DNA of 64,000 bases, from contig CANTUV010000024.1 of NCBI GenBank assembly GCA_947685225.1, forward strand, positions 25,996,001-26,060,000, written 5' to 3'. Positions 22,934 to 34,300 of this stretch are shown here, one piece after another. Under the pieces are notes generated by a model that was not told where the DNA came from, searched no databases, and worked only from the letters and a program-made list of their open reading frames with translations. Every line of letters starts with the position of its first letter. Position 1 is the first letter of the stretch. The stretch comes from Garcia nutans. Its lineage: Eukaryota > Streptophyta > Magnoliopsida > Malpighiales > Euphorbiaceae. A program made the translations under genes and the position numbers.

Positions 22934-23210
22934 TTTAACAGATTGTGCAGATTCTGACTCAAAATCAGAAGTGTCCTCCTCTGTAGTATCAAATCCTGTT
23001 TACAGTTCAAACTCTTCCCTTCTCCTTTTCACTCTCTGAATTTCTAGAATAAATGGATGTAGCTATACTTCGAGTGATCTCCTGCCTTGCATAAACAGAA
23101 TTTTCTAGAAAAAGAAATTATTAAAAACAAAAGAAAAATAAAATCAAAAGTAAACAATGAAAAATAATCTAAAATTTCTAAAACTAATAAACAATTATGC
23201 CAATTAGCTT
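22934..23210 (-). other. Athila 5' leader
   Basis: Untranslated leader between primer site and gag. A short open frame at 23044-23259 overlaps the primer site and LTR and is not supported as a gene. The segment 22960-23040 looks like an acidic, Ser-rich N-terminal extension of gag (SDFESESAQSVK on the minus strand directly upstream of the ATG), so gag may once have started further upstream. Confidence 0.45.
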
Positions 23211-23227
23211 CCCCGGCAGTGGCGCCA
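23211..23227 (-). other. Primer binding site, Asp tRNA type
   Basis: The minus strand reads TGGCGCCACTGCCGGGG, six bases inside the 5' LTR. It matches the complement of the plant tRNA-Asp 3' end with about two mismatches. Athila elements are known to use this tRNA class. Confidence 0.8.
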
Positions 23228-23233
23228 AAAACT

Positions 23234-24937
23234 TGTTGCGCTCGAATTAACTCTACCACAAAGCGTCACTCGCAAGTATACGAGGTAGCTGTAGCAAAGG
23301 TGATCGCCCCAAGGTCGTCTCACAAGGAAGCTAAAGTGGCTAATTGATTATCAGATTATGAATAACAAGTAATGAAGAAAATTTAAATTGTTAACTAATG
23401 AAGAAGATTGATTGAAGATTAAAGTAAGTAAAAGTAAATTAAGCTGATGTTTTGATTTACTTAATAGAAAGGTCTAGGGTTTGCACTTCTCTGCTACTTA
23501 TATTTATGAACGGTTATTCCTCTTAACCAATTTAATTTCAAAGATTAAATCTCAAGAAACATAATTAATTGAATAAAGGAAATAAGCTCTTGCATTCAAA
23601 CCTCTCTCAAATAATCTTGTTCCAATTAAAATAATCTTTTCCTAGGTTATATCTCTAATTCACCTAAGTCCTTAATTGAATTGTTCTAGTATTAGACTTC
23701 ATCTCTCAATCCATCATCTAATACCTAAAACACATAATTGGTGGCCAATCAATTATATATTAGCAATAATTCATTCAATAAAGGCTTAAAGAAATAATTG
23801 AGTTAAGAGTAATAACCAATTCATACAATCATAGCAGATCCATACAAACCCTAGACTAGATCAAATTAGTTCATAATGCTATCAAACATACTCATCTCAT
23901 TAATATTCAAAGAAATCAATTTAGACATGATAATATCCATAAATACAATTCCAATGAAAATAAAGAGATAAAGTTCAAGAACAAAACCAAATTACAAACT
24001 CCTTGAAGCTTTTGAAGAATCTCTTGTTCAAATCTTGCAAGAAGGATGTATCAATGGCATGAACAATCTAATCTAGCTAGTTTAATCAAAATGTAATCAA
24101 AAAATCAAAGAAAACAAAGTTATCAAAACCTAAACTCTCTTGACCGCTCAATCTACTCTCCAAAATCTCAACCCCCCAAAACCCTAGCTTCTTTTCTCCT
24201 TTTATATGAAACATTCACTTTAAAAATTCGCTACGGCTTTGATTCATGAGAGACATGGCCAAGTTGGATGTGACTTGGCCGTGTTGGTGGTCTTTTGATG
24301 GACACGGCCAGTAACTTGGCCGTGTCCCTTGCTTGTGTTCGCTTCTGCTTGCTTTTCTTCTTTTTCTTCTTTGGTTGAGTGACACGGCCAAGTCTTGAAT
24401 GAGACACGGCCGTGTTGGATCATTTTGGAGGGACACGGCTTGTGTTTGCTTCTGTGTGAGTTGCCTCTTCTTTGCCTTTGGAACTAAGTGAGACACGGCC
24501 AAGTTGGAGTGACTTGGCCGTGTTGGAGCCTTTTTGGAGGGACACGGCCACCGACTTGGCCGTGTCCCTTGAGTGTGTCCCTCTCTGTGCCTTGAACTTC
24601 CTTTTAACTTGGTATGGGACACGGCCAGTGACTTGGCCGTGTCCTCTGCCTGTGTCAGCTACTGTCCCTTTTTTCCTTCAATTTGTTTCCTTGCCTTTTT
24701 TAACCTAAAACAAAACTCAAACAAACTATAAACAAAAAGTAAATAAACAATAACCAACAAAATATAAACACCATACTAAAAACTAGATAAAAAACGACAT
24801 AAACACTGAAATAAACTAAAACTATCAAAATTAATGAAAACACTAAACAAACCAATAAAAACTAACAAAATACCTAAATAAAATAATAATTATCATAATA
24901 AACAAGACACAAATCTATAACAAAAACTAATAAAACA
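23234..24937 (-). repeat. Athila 5' LTR
   Basis: Partner of 3948-5674. It contains the hairpin cluster at about 24247-24660; hairpins at 24300-24327, about 24539-24568 and 24616-24643 are kept. The hairpin equivalent to 5143-5172 is lost: after GGAGGGACACGGC near 24440 the sequence jumps straight to TTGTGTTTGC. TGTGT at 24938-24942 is the target duplication. Confidence 0.9.
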
Positions 24938-25510
24938 TGTGTATCTACTTACTACCCATTTTGTCTCAGGCAACTCAGCTTCTAGGATCACTCTTAGTGA
25001 CTTGATCTCAATCCAATCGGCAACACTACTTCCATTCCAATTAGGGTTCGTACAATTTTCCTGTATTCTCATAAAGCAAGGTAGCATTTCTGACCAATCC
25101 CTATACGTCTTGGTCATTTTAGACTAAATATGCTTAATTGTATTATTCATTACTTCCACTATACCATTAGCCTTTGGTCTATAAGGGGAGGACCAGTGAT
25201 GGCAGATCTAGTAGTTCGAGAATAAGCCCTTTATTGCTCCTTGAAACTACACCCCATTGCAAAAGGCCAGGGTGAAGAAATAGAATGTAATTCTTTGGGA
25301 TGTAGGTGATTTAGGTTTTTGTACATTTTGGCATTGCTGGCACCTCTTCACAAAATCAATACAATCTCTCTCCATTGTCAACCATTAGTAACCTTGTCAA
25401 ATTATTTTCTTAACCAGGGCCAATCCATTCATATGGGATCATAACTTTTTGCATGTATTATTGACAAGATTTGCTCAACTTTAGGCATCTCAAGTGCACT
25501 CCATCGGGCC
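24938..25510 (-). pseudogene. Tat-type integrase, N-terminal and core pieces
   Basis: Minus strand. An N-terminal zinc-like piece (MERDCIDFVKRCQQC, about 25335-25385) is followed after a deletion by FQGAIKGLFSNY, HHWSSPYRPKANGIVEVMNN (third catalytic acid in GIVE), KTYRDWSEMLP and SLRVILEAELPETKWV, up to the Athila insertion. The continuation is at 3641-3947. The stretch between WSEMLP and SLRV is scrambled by a frame change. This is the oldest layer of the nest. Confidence 0.75.
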
Positions 25511-25559
25511 ATCTACAATAAAACTCTCAATGAAAGGTGATGTATTGCAAGGACCATCA

Positions 25560-25986
25560 CCTTATGGCTCTTCTCTCTTCCCTTGTTGCCCCTAATGGGT
25601 ATTCCATACTTTCCAAGAACCATCTTATAGTTCATACCAAGTATCATGGTTCATGTAAGTTTCCATGACCATTTCATACTCGTTGCAAGGGGTTGATGAA
25701 CTAGTTAAAACTAAGGGTTTAAGGAATAACTTAACATGATCCTCCTAAATTGAAGCCATACCACGATTAGCTAACTATGATGAAAAAGAATTTCAAGGAG
25801 TGTAGATTTATACACCTGCCAAGTGAGAAAAACCAAATGGCTGATGGCCTAGCCAACAAACACCCTGTGAAGTAAAGAATCAAAAGAAGATATTGAATCA
25901 AGGGGGCATGAAAAGCCCATTGCGTGAGGAAGCTCCAGTCATTTTACAAAAGAAGAAATACATGCTTGTGTGAAGAGCTAGGCAAG
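25560..25986 (+). pseudogene. Tat-type RNase H tail, opposite strand
   Basis: On the plus strand, 25780-25885 encodes CRFIHLPSEKNQMADGLAN then KHPVK and stop. This matches the C-terminal end of Tat-lineage RNase H (a Pro/Glu-Asn-x-x-ADALA pattern, here ADGLA). Just after it, CAAACACCCTGTGAAGTAA and about 100 further bases match 46081-46210 of the plus-strand family C element. The upstream 25560-25730 is too decayed to read. It is inverted relative to both neighbours, ending at about 25986. Confidence 0.5.
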
Positions 25987-28900
25987 ACAAAGAATAGACA
26001 ATAGAATATAAGAAAATGCCATGTGATATGCTCCTGTATGCATGATATTCATGAATAACACTTATAGTGATTCCATAGACTCACAGACTAAGGTGATCAG
26101 CAGAAGTGTTCTCACGGATTTCTTTTAGATGCCCATTCAAGTCTTGCTTTGGAATGACAGGATGCTTCACATTTATGGCTTTTATATTTGGGATGTTGAA
26201 AATATGAGTGGTGGAGACCCCAAGCTTGCAGAGATACATCCATTTCAAATTATGATTCAATAGCTTCTTCATAACCTTGCCATTAATCATTTCATTTGCC
26301 CAATGTGTCTTTCGAGGTTCGATAGTTCAACATACTCCCCTTAACTTGATGATTTTTTTTTTCAATTTTGAATTTTGATTTTGAAATCAAATATTGGCTT
26401 TGCCAAATTAATATCAATTTACCTCAGGACTTGATTTTCCAAATTAAAATATCTATAACATGATAACCCTAGTTACCATACTAAGCTCAGGAATCATTTC
26501 TATTTAAGCAAGAACTGTTGCACTTCAGACAGGCACATACAAATTACTTAGTAAAAGGTCTCATTTGAGTTTGAATATTGTCTATCTCATATGCATGCTT
26601 ATTCAAACTATCTCCACTAATAGACTCTACCTACTAAGAGAGATCAACAGGTCTTTGATAGGCTTGAAATGGGGTCTATAAGGGACATGGGTTAAATGAA
26701 GGCCATTGTTAAGTTCGAGCCGATGTGACACAATGGACAAACCTTCACACTACAAATTTCTTGTTTGAACTTTAGGCAGCTGGGAGCAATCTTGCTAGTC
26801 TCTAAATTCTTTTTATCTTCTTGTCATTAATCTAGATATTGATTGGAATATTCTTTGCCTTTGTAAAAAGTTTGGTACCCAAATTTGTTACTTTTCTTCT
26901 CCCTTTTCTTTCTTTTTATTTTTCTTACTCTTTCCTTTCTTTGAGCATTGTCCTTGTCAAGTATAGAACTTTCAAAAACTGGGTGACCTTTTTCCTTTTC
27001 TTTGATTTTGATCAAATCTTTGGTTGGGTTAGACTAATTCAAGTCAAACTATCTTTATAAACTAAATGGAAGCCTTTTGCTATCTTAGGTAAAAGAGAAC
27101 TCAGTTGAATTTCTGAACCATTTTGGGTTTTCTTTTCTTTTTCTTTCTTTTCTTCTTCTTTTTGTTGTTTTTTTTTCTCTTTTTTTTCTTTCTTTTCTCT
27201 TTTTTTTTTGTTCTAGCTCTAAAAGAGTTGTCTTATTTGTACCAACTTGGGTTTCTTATAATGGATAAGTGGAGTGACATAAATCTCCTTTAATAGGGAT
27301 AAATCATTTGTTACTCTGATATTATCTTGATAGATTGGAGTTATTAGGTGAACTTCAACTACACTTATGGTTTTGAAAACATCAACTACCCTTATGGTCT
27401 TAAGAACTTCAACTATCTTCATGGTCTTGACTATTCTTTCTTTCTTTGATCTTTTTACCCCTTCATCTTAGTGATCATAAGACTTGTCAAAAGTATCACA
27501 ATAGCTTAGGGTAGGTTATAGGGGTTTGTAAGCCAATGAAAAGAAAGCTAAAATTTTATGAAGGCTCAAAGGGACAACTAGGGATTGATATTTAATTGGG
27601 TGGATACTAGTTGTTGGCTAACCAAACAATGCCTAGATCATCTCTCCCTAAAATAAGCAGAGTTTAATTTTGCCTCAAAAGTTTATCAAAGCATGTTCTA
27701 TGACTGACTAGGACCTAGACAAAGGTAATTATGCAGGAGCCTTCTCAAAGTAAGCATACACAACTCAATGCTATAGAGCAATTCCCTCACCTAGTACAGT
27801 CATTCAAGTCATGATGCATAAATATATTAATTCATGAATTATCAAGCTAGATTCCTCATTGGTTAAGCACCAAAATGAGCAAAGACCAACAAAATTTTTT
27901 ATGAAAGTAATTTATTCAAATAAATTTAAATTTGAAAAATAAGAATGTTCCAATTAAATATTAAAGAAAGCAAAATTGAAAAGCAACATTCAAGCTAAGG
28001 AAAGTTTGTTGAGTTAAGCTTCTTTTCCTTTCACATCTTCAATTTTTCCATCTTGAAAGGATGATAAAAAAATCTTCTTCCAATTCTTTTCCCACCATGA
28101 AGGTTGCCAGTGGAGGTACTCTTCCAAACTTAGGCAAAGGATTGTTCTTAGTATTGGGCTTGTCCGGCTCAGGTAGCTTACCACTATCAATTAGATCTTG
28201 GATCTCATGCTTTAATCGGGTACATTATCGGTCTCATGTCCTTGAGTCTGATGAAACTCACAAAAGGTTTTAGTATCAAATTTTAGGGGTAAAGTATTCG
28301 GCAAAGGCCGAGGAGCCAATGGCTGTAATTGTCCCTTCTTTTGTAGCTTGTTGAAGACCCAAGACAAAGGTTTCCCCATATTTGAAAACTACCTCTATTT
28401 GCTTGACCAGTTGTATTAACATCAACTTTTTTTTTGCGTGCTTTGATTGTTAGGCTGATAATTTTGTTTTGCAAAAAAACGGTTCTTCTTCCTTTCCCAC
28501 TCTTCAATTTGTAGACCAGCTTGGAGAAGATCTCTAAAATCCTGGATGAGTGTATGAGACATCCTTTCACGAAGACTATGTAACAGCCCTCTCACAATCA
28601 TCGTTATTTGATCAGATTCATCGAGCATCTTCTTGAGCAAAGATTTCTTGGATTAAAACAAAATTAAGAGGTTTATTATAAAAAGATTTCTCACTTGAAA
28701 AAGTAACTAGTGACTCATGCCAAAAACAAGCCCATGATTAATTATTCTTAGTATAAACTAGGCTCGCAATTGATTTTTGGTATTTTGTAATTGACCTAAA
28801 TAGCTTGTAAGCTCTTTCAAGAGGTTATAAAAATAATTTTGTTTGGAAGCCCAATGTGAAAATATTTTAGAAAAAACATATTTTGGTCTTTGTATTTGTA

Positions 28901-29658
28901 TCATGAGAAAAGTATTTTTGATTTGTATTTTAGAAAAGTCTTATGTCCAAAGACCATCTTGAAAAGTTTTGAAAATAGCTTTGGTCTTTTGGACTTTAAA
29001 GAAAAATTTATTTGAGCTCACAATGTAATTAGATCATATTAGAAAAAGAACAAACCAAATAAGCCATGATTTAAACCAAGATAAATTAACCATAGTCAAA
29101 CAACATGCATTTAGGGTAAAATCCTAAGGAAAGTAATTAAGTTAATTACATGAGCTTTAGTCTTTGGGTTAAAAGGCTTAGGTTCCCATAGCAAGTATAT
29201 ACCGAATGATACAAGGCTATGAGTGGTTATGCCATGCTTGATCTCCGTACCTTGAGTGAAAGTATGGTATCCCTTACATAACATAACAAGGGTAACACGA
29301 GCGTCCTAACTCAGGCACACGATGCAATCTAATATGATGCAATGGATAATATCATGAAAAGAAAGAATAGAATAATAAAAAGACCAACGGAATCAACTTC
29401 TCTTACCCCAGTGGAGTCACCACTGTGAGCGGGGATTTTTGCCCCCACTCCTGGTGGAATGGTTCTTGCGACTTCGGCACTATTTAGGCTCGGGGCCTTA
29501 GAGAACACGGGCCTAAGCCCAACGAAAATAGAGTCGCCACCTGGATGGGTCGGGAAAAAGAAAGGGGTGGATGACTCAATTCCTAAGGAATCCTCAACCC
29601 CCTAATGGGTTCGGAAAGTTGGGTACGTGTGGGGAAGGTGAGAAATGGCCCCGCACCC
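25987..29658 (-). mobile_element. Family C copy 1, truncated, minus strand
   Basis: Reading leftward: an LTR end of 234 bp (29425-29658), primer site TGGTGACTCCACTGGGG, the conserved leader (29100-29400), a gag missing its N-terminal half, then the family's 3' non-coding region with a 27 bp repeat (about 27350-27430), a polypyrimidine run on the plus strand (about 27120-27215) and matches to 44940-46070 of the plus-strand element. It lacks the terminal minisatellite and 3' LTR, ending at an inverted junction near 25987. Confidence 0.8.
28040..28650 (-). pseudogene. Family C gag, C-terminal part (copy 1)
   Basis: Minus-strand pieces LDESDQITMIVRGLLHSLRERMSHTLI, DLLQAGLQIEEWERKKNRF and NQSTQKK match the plus-strand gag at 42390-43930. 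The zinc region is degraded. The sequence upstream of this piece is leader, so about 1.1 kb holding the gag N-terminus has been deleted. Frame changes separate the pieces. No product is expected. Confidence 0.8.
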
Positions 29659-29908
29659 TGTAGACTCTTAATTTTGACCCCAATTTGATATGGTCCTAAT
29701 TAAAGGATGCCAAAATAAATTTGATCCGACTTTAAATATTTAAACCTAGTTTATAATTTTTAAAGGAGTTGGTTCGGATTAAAGAGGCATATATTTTATT
29801 GTAAAATCCTAAAATCAAGTGGAATTGGCCCAAATTAAAATTTTTTGGTCCATAAGTTAAAAAAGGCCAGAATAAATTAAGTAAGGCCAGCCTGGGAGAC
29901 ATTAGCAA

Positions 29909-30175
29909 GCTTCATGTCGACCTTGGCAGCCCAAGATCAACATGAGCATGCCTCATGTCAACTTGGGCAAGCTAGGTCGACATGAGCATGCTTCATGTCA
30001 ACCTTGGGAGGCTAGGCCAACATGAGCATGCTTCGGCTAGGCCAACATGAGCATGCTTCATGTCGACCTTGGAAGCCCAAGATCAACATGAGCATGCCTC
30101 ATGTCGACTTGGGAAGCCCAAGGTTGACACGAGGTTGGTCTCATGTCGACCTAGGGCAACTAGGTCGACATGGGT
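29909..30175. repeat. CATGTCGACC palindrome cluster in family C LTR
   Basis: At least six units of the form CATGTCGACCTTGG ... CCAAGATCAACATG or CTAGGTCGACATG, separated by AGCATGC. The arms are reverse complements with 3-8 nt loops, for example 30141-30170 (CATGTCGACCTAG, loop GGCA, ACTAGGTCGACATG). The 3' LTR copy is at about 47588-47822. Different in sequence from, but alike in layout to, the ACACGGCC clusters. Confidence 0.8.
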
Positions 30176-30959
30176 TCAATATGTTTCCTAATTCAACTAA
30201 AATTTGTTTTAGAGACTGTTTTATATTAGGTTAAGGATTCTGAGTGAGGTTCGGATATAAATATTAACGTTTCAAAATTCAGGAGGAGAAAACATGAATA
30301 ATAGAAAAACATTAAGAGGGGATAGCAAGGAACATTAACAAGATAACAAGGAACATTAAAGAGAGACGGCAACAAACAGAAAAGATTAGCAGTAAACATT
30401 CATCAGTAATCAATCATTCAAAGACAGCAACACTGTCTTTGTTAATTGTTCATCCAGAAGTTAATTGTGGAAGAACCAACGAGCAGAGGTTTGATCTTTA
30501 ATCATGAATTATTTATGTTTACAGTAGTTTTGTTTCTTTGATTAATAAGAACATGCATGCATGCAGTAACTTGATCTTTGAACACACAGTATCTTGATCT
30601 TTGAACATGCAGAAAATTGCTTTTTGTTTTAATAACTTTAATCGTTTGCTTTGGTTTTTGTTTTAATAACTTTAATCATTTGCTTTAATTATCACATTGA
30701 TCAACTGGTATTCATAATCCCACTGGCATATTTCATAAAACATAAAACTATCCAGTAGTCAACAATTAATTGTTAAAATCTATCTTGTTTACTTTAACTT
30801 CAAGAACCGTATGTTATTTCATTAAAACTCAAAACCTCAAACTATTTTTATCCAAAAGCCTAAACCATTTCATTATTAAACTCCAAAATATTGATTATTT
30901 TTCCAAAACCTTAATTTATTTCTTCAAATGCAAAATTATTTTTTTTAGGCAGTAAGTCA

Positions 30960-31125
30960 AATCCAAAAACCCTAACTATCCGAAACCCTAATTCCAAAAC
31001 CCTAGTTTCAAAAATCCTAAAAATCCTAATTTCAAAACCCTAATTATAAAACTTTAGTTTCTAAAATCCTAAGTTCCAAAACCCTAAATTCAATTGATAA
31101 TTCTTTAAAATCCTAAATTTGTATA
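30960..31125 (+). repeat. Telomere-like AACCCTAA cluster
   Basis: About five AACCCTAA or AACCCTAG motifs, plus several decayed ones, with TTCCAAA-type spacers. The 3' LTR copy (about 48615-48860) has roughly ten, from extra units. AAACCCTA is the plant telo-box. Confidence 0.65.
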
Positions 31126-31893
31126 TTTATTGCTTTATTTAATTTAAGATTTGATTATATAGTTTATTATATTTTTTGATGGTTAATTTATTTAATTTCA
31201 ATATTTGATTTATTTAATTTATCATGGATGAATGTTTATTATATATTTTGATTGATGTTTAATATCTTTGATGAATGTTTTATTTATAATGAATGGTTAT
31301 TTATTTTTATCTATTTATTTTGATTTCCAAATGTTGTAAGAGGCATGTTTCCACTTTGTGGGTACCTCATTAATTAAGTTTTATGTAATTTAAATTGCTT
31401 TTATTTTATACAAATGTAAAGGACATGTTTCTACCTTTCAGTGGGTGTCCTATTTAGACATGGATTATGTAAGGGCATGTTTCCATTTTCGGATGGGTGT
31501 CCATTTATTTGTTTTTCTTGGACATTGCTTTGATTTTTAATATAACGATGCTTTATTTCAATTGTTGCATGTAATATGGATAATATTGTTATATTTAATA
31601 ATTTTATAATATTAAGACCTATAAAGGAGGCCGGTTCCAATGAACCGGGCGTTGTGGGGGTGCTAGGCCATTTCTCACCTTCCCCACACGTACCCAACTT
31701 TCCAAACATATTAGGGGGTTGGGGATTCCTTAGGAATCGAGTCATCCACCCCTTTCTTTTTCCTAGCCCGTCCGGGTGGCAACTCTATTTTCTCTGGACT
31801 TCGGTCCAAGTTCTCTAAGGCCGCAGCCTAAACAGTGCCGAAGTCACAAGAACCATTCCATCGGGGAGTGGGGGCGAAAATCCCCGCTCACGG

Positions 31894-31911
31894 TGGCGAC
31901 TCCATTGGGGA
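31894..31911 (+). other. Primer binding site, Arg tRNA type
   Basis: TGGCGACTCCATTGGGGA, three bases after the LTR; the copy at 49634-49651 reads TGGCGACTCCACTGGGGA. This form is typical of Tat/Ogre elements, which prime from tRNA-Arg. Confidence 0.75.
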
Positions 31912-32032
31912 TAAGAGATGTTGATTCCATTGGTCTTTATATTATTCTATTCTTTCTAATAATGATATTATCCATTGCATCATATTAGATTGCATCGTGT
32001 GCATGAGTTAGGATGCCCGTGTTACCCGTGTT

Positions 32033-32230
32033 GTGTTATGTAAGGGATACCATACTTTCACTCAAGGTATGGAGATCGAGCATGGCATAACCACTCATAG
32101 CCTCGTACCATTTGGTATATACTTACTATGGGAACCTAAGCCTTTTAACCCAAAGACTAAAGCTCATGTAATTGGCCTAGTTACTTTCCTTAGGTTTTAC
32201 CCCAAATGCATGTTGTTTGACTATTGTTAA
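32033..32230 (+). CDS. Conserved 65-codon leader ORF, hypothetical
   Basis: A small frame between primer site and gag, beginning MLCKGYHTFTQGMEIEHG. The same frame is open at 49773-49970 and, on the minus strand, for at least 55 residues at 63627 leftward; copy 1 (near 29280-29090) keeps it with changes. I recognise no domain. It could be an upstream ORF modulating gag translation, or simply well-conserved leader RNA that happens to be open. The LARD-A insertion begins 27 bp after its stop. Confidence 0.3.
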   Translation: MLCKGYHTFTQGMEIEHGITTHSLVPFGIYLLWEPKPFNPKTKAHVIGLVTFLRFYPKCMLFDYC

Positions 32231-32919
32231 TTTATCTTTGCTTATATCATGGCTTATGTAACACCCCGATACTCCATACAAGTACTATACATACACCCGG
32301 TATACATACAATAAGTATATAAAGTATAAGGATGTCACTTTTCGATACATTTTTAAAACCTTTAATAGAGTTCAAACCACAATACATAAATTTAAAGAAC
32401 ATTTACAAAATCATTATACTTTTAATGATCTTACATATATATATCATAATCTTATCTTTATCAAAACTTCATTGATACATATAAATATACTCTTGTCAGA
32501 AATACATCATAATTAAAAATTATACATGTATACATCACCCTCTAGTTGGTCTCGATAAACTCTTACTCTTCTCGTGGCATAACAAAAGACTTCATATCTT
32601 CTACCTAGTCATCTGCGCGATTACACATCCGCGCTAAGCCCGAGAGCTTAGTAGTACAAATATAACATATAAACATACATTATAGAAATTCTAACATATC
32701 ATGAAATATCACTTCCATGTACCATTAGTTTCTTATCATGTTTTTCCTTTTGAATTGCACCTTTCATATATCTCTACTAATCTCATATATTATATATACA
32801 TATATACATATCATTAACACCAACCACAATCCATCACTAATACTCACAATCATTATATCAATATACATATTACATAAAATACTTCATATCATTATTTTAT
32901 TCACAATTCACCAATCATG

Positions 32920-33105
32920 AATCACATTTCCAATGAAGGCAATCATTATCACCAATCATGAATCACATTTCCAACAAAGGCAATCATTATCATCATTCAT
33001 GAGTCACATTTCCAACAAAGGCAATCATTATCATCATTCATGAGTCACATTTCCAACAAAGGCAATCATTATCATCATTCATGAGTCACATTTCCAACAA
33101 AGCAA
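32920..33105. repeat. 41 bp tandem repeat in LARD-A LTR
   Basis: Four to five units containing TCACATTTCCAACAAAGGCA and ATCATTATCATCATTCATGA, the last one shortened. LTR-B has the same array at about 38875-39060 with a few base changes (for example CATTCAGGAG). Confidence 0.85.
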
Positions 33106-34067
33106 CCATAAATCTCATTACTCATTTATTTCAACATTTGTATATCATATTGACAACAAAGACAGACTCGGGCCCAAAAGACACTAATATGCCATTCAAT
33201 TTTCAGAGTTAATGCTTTGGTTTTATTATCACATTTATCATTATCATAGACCCAACTAGGCTTCAAGGATTTAGGTTCAACCAAGCTTCAAGGGGAACAA
33301 AGCATGCTAAGTATCAACCCAACTTGGCTTCAAGAACCAACCCAACCTAGCTTCAAGGGTTGTAACATCTCAATTAGGCTTCAAGGACTAGACCCAACCA
33401 AGCTTCAAGGGGAGTAAAACATGTTAAACTTCTACCCAACTTGGCTTCAAGGATCAAGCCCAACCTAACTTCAAGAGATTGTTACAAATATTAGGCATGC
33501 CACCAACAACAAACTCTGAAAATGGAATAACACATTAGCTACACAATTCATTTATCAATTTCATTCTCAATTCTCATCATCAATTAGGCAAACATGCCTT
33601 ACGTCTTTCAACTGAATCATCATAGCCAATCACAATGGCTTCATATCTCATTATATTTCAATTCACATATTAATACTTCATTATTCAAGTATACATAATC
33701 ATTTACATTGAACATTATCATCCAAGCAAATATGCTTCAATTATCTCAATTCACGTTTCATAAAGCTCATATTATGCCAAACATAATATTATTGATATGC
33801 AATAATGTGGATTAGGGTTTGTACTTACCTCAAGAGCCATTCCCATCAAGCTATACATAATCATTTACCTCATCATATCCTTCACATTTTACATATAGCA
33901 TCATTGATGTAACATTATGAAGTATATTATTCATATAACACATTACCATTCACAAGATTCACAATGTATATAACATAACATTGTTCATATAGTATCCTAT
34001 ACATCATCAAATGTATGTTCATTCTCAACAATACAAGAAGAGTAAAGAACAATCACAGTAGCCAACA

Positions 34068-34300
34068 CACTCAAGGGACACGGCCGTGTCTCTCAACAAA
34101 AATCAGGCAGTGGCAAACATGGGCAAGGGACACGGCCAAGACAGTGGCCGTGTCTCTCCAAAAATCATCCAACACGGCCCAATTTCCTTAGACTTGGCCG
34201 TGTTTCCCAAAAATTCTTTGGTTTGGCCGTGTCTCTTCCTTAATTTGGCCGTGTCTGTCATGAACAAAAACCCTAAACATGGCCAAATCTCTTTTGATTG
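34068..34300. repeat. ACACGGCC cluster in LARD-A LTR
   Basis: GGGACACGGCCGTGTCTC (a palindrome), GGGACACGGCCAAGACAGTG with GGCCGTGTCTC, AACACGGCCC, ACTTGGCCGTGTTTCC, GGTTTGGCCGTGTCTC and more. It is the reversed form of the chromovirus cluster, in the same orientation relative to its own element. LTR-B copy at about 40030-40250. Confidence 0.85.

Larger units (their letters stand above)
3948..24937 (-). mobile_element. Athila-type Ty3/gypsy element, nested
   Basis: A minus-strand LTR element with 3' LTR at 3948-5674 and 5' LTR at 23234-24937, flanked by TGTGT duplications. Order in sense direction: LTR, primer site, gag, protease, reverse transcriptase, RNase H, integrase, env-position gene, polypurine tract, LTR. 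Without the nested chromovirus (9817-18349) and one duplication it would be about 12.5 kb, usual for Athila. Lineage is shown by the gag zinc-knuckle region, the protease DLGAS motif, the long conserved RT words (PTRTTTGWRMCIDYRKLN, FLDGLSGYYQVPI) and the extra gene after integrase. It is dead: stops in gag, RT/RNase H junction, integrase and env-position gene, a frameshift between gag and pol, and a changed RT catalytic motif. Confidence 0.9.
29659..31890 (+). repeat. Family C 5' LTR
   Basis: 2232 bp, TGTAGACTC to CCCCGCTCA, partner of 47334-49630. It contains a palindrome cluster (29909-30175), GCATGCATGCATGC near 30551, telomere-motif-like AACCCTAA clusters (about 30960-31125) and a conserved GC-richer block at 31640-31890 that recurs in all copies. 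No coding sequence is supported. Confidence 0.9.

Noticed and set aside
24215..24708. Open frames through LTR hairpins (SVAVSL, RPSYWPCPSK words)
   Set aside because: Created by the GC-rich inverted repeats lacking stops; they appear on both strands of both LTRs.
30960..31125. True interstitial telomere
   Set aside because: Motifs are separated by TTCCAAA-type spacers and lie inside an LTR; there is no run of perfect telomere units.
32738..32920. 60-codon frame in LARD-A LTR, repeated at 38695
   Set aside because: The two copies are LTR duplicates; Ile/His/Tyr-rich AT-driven sequence with no domain.
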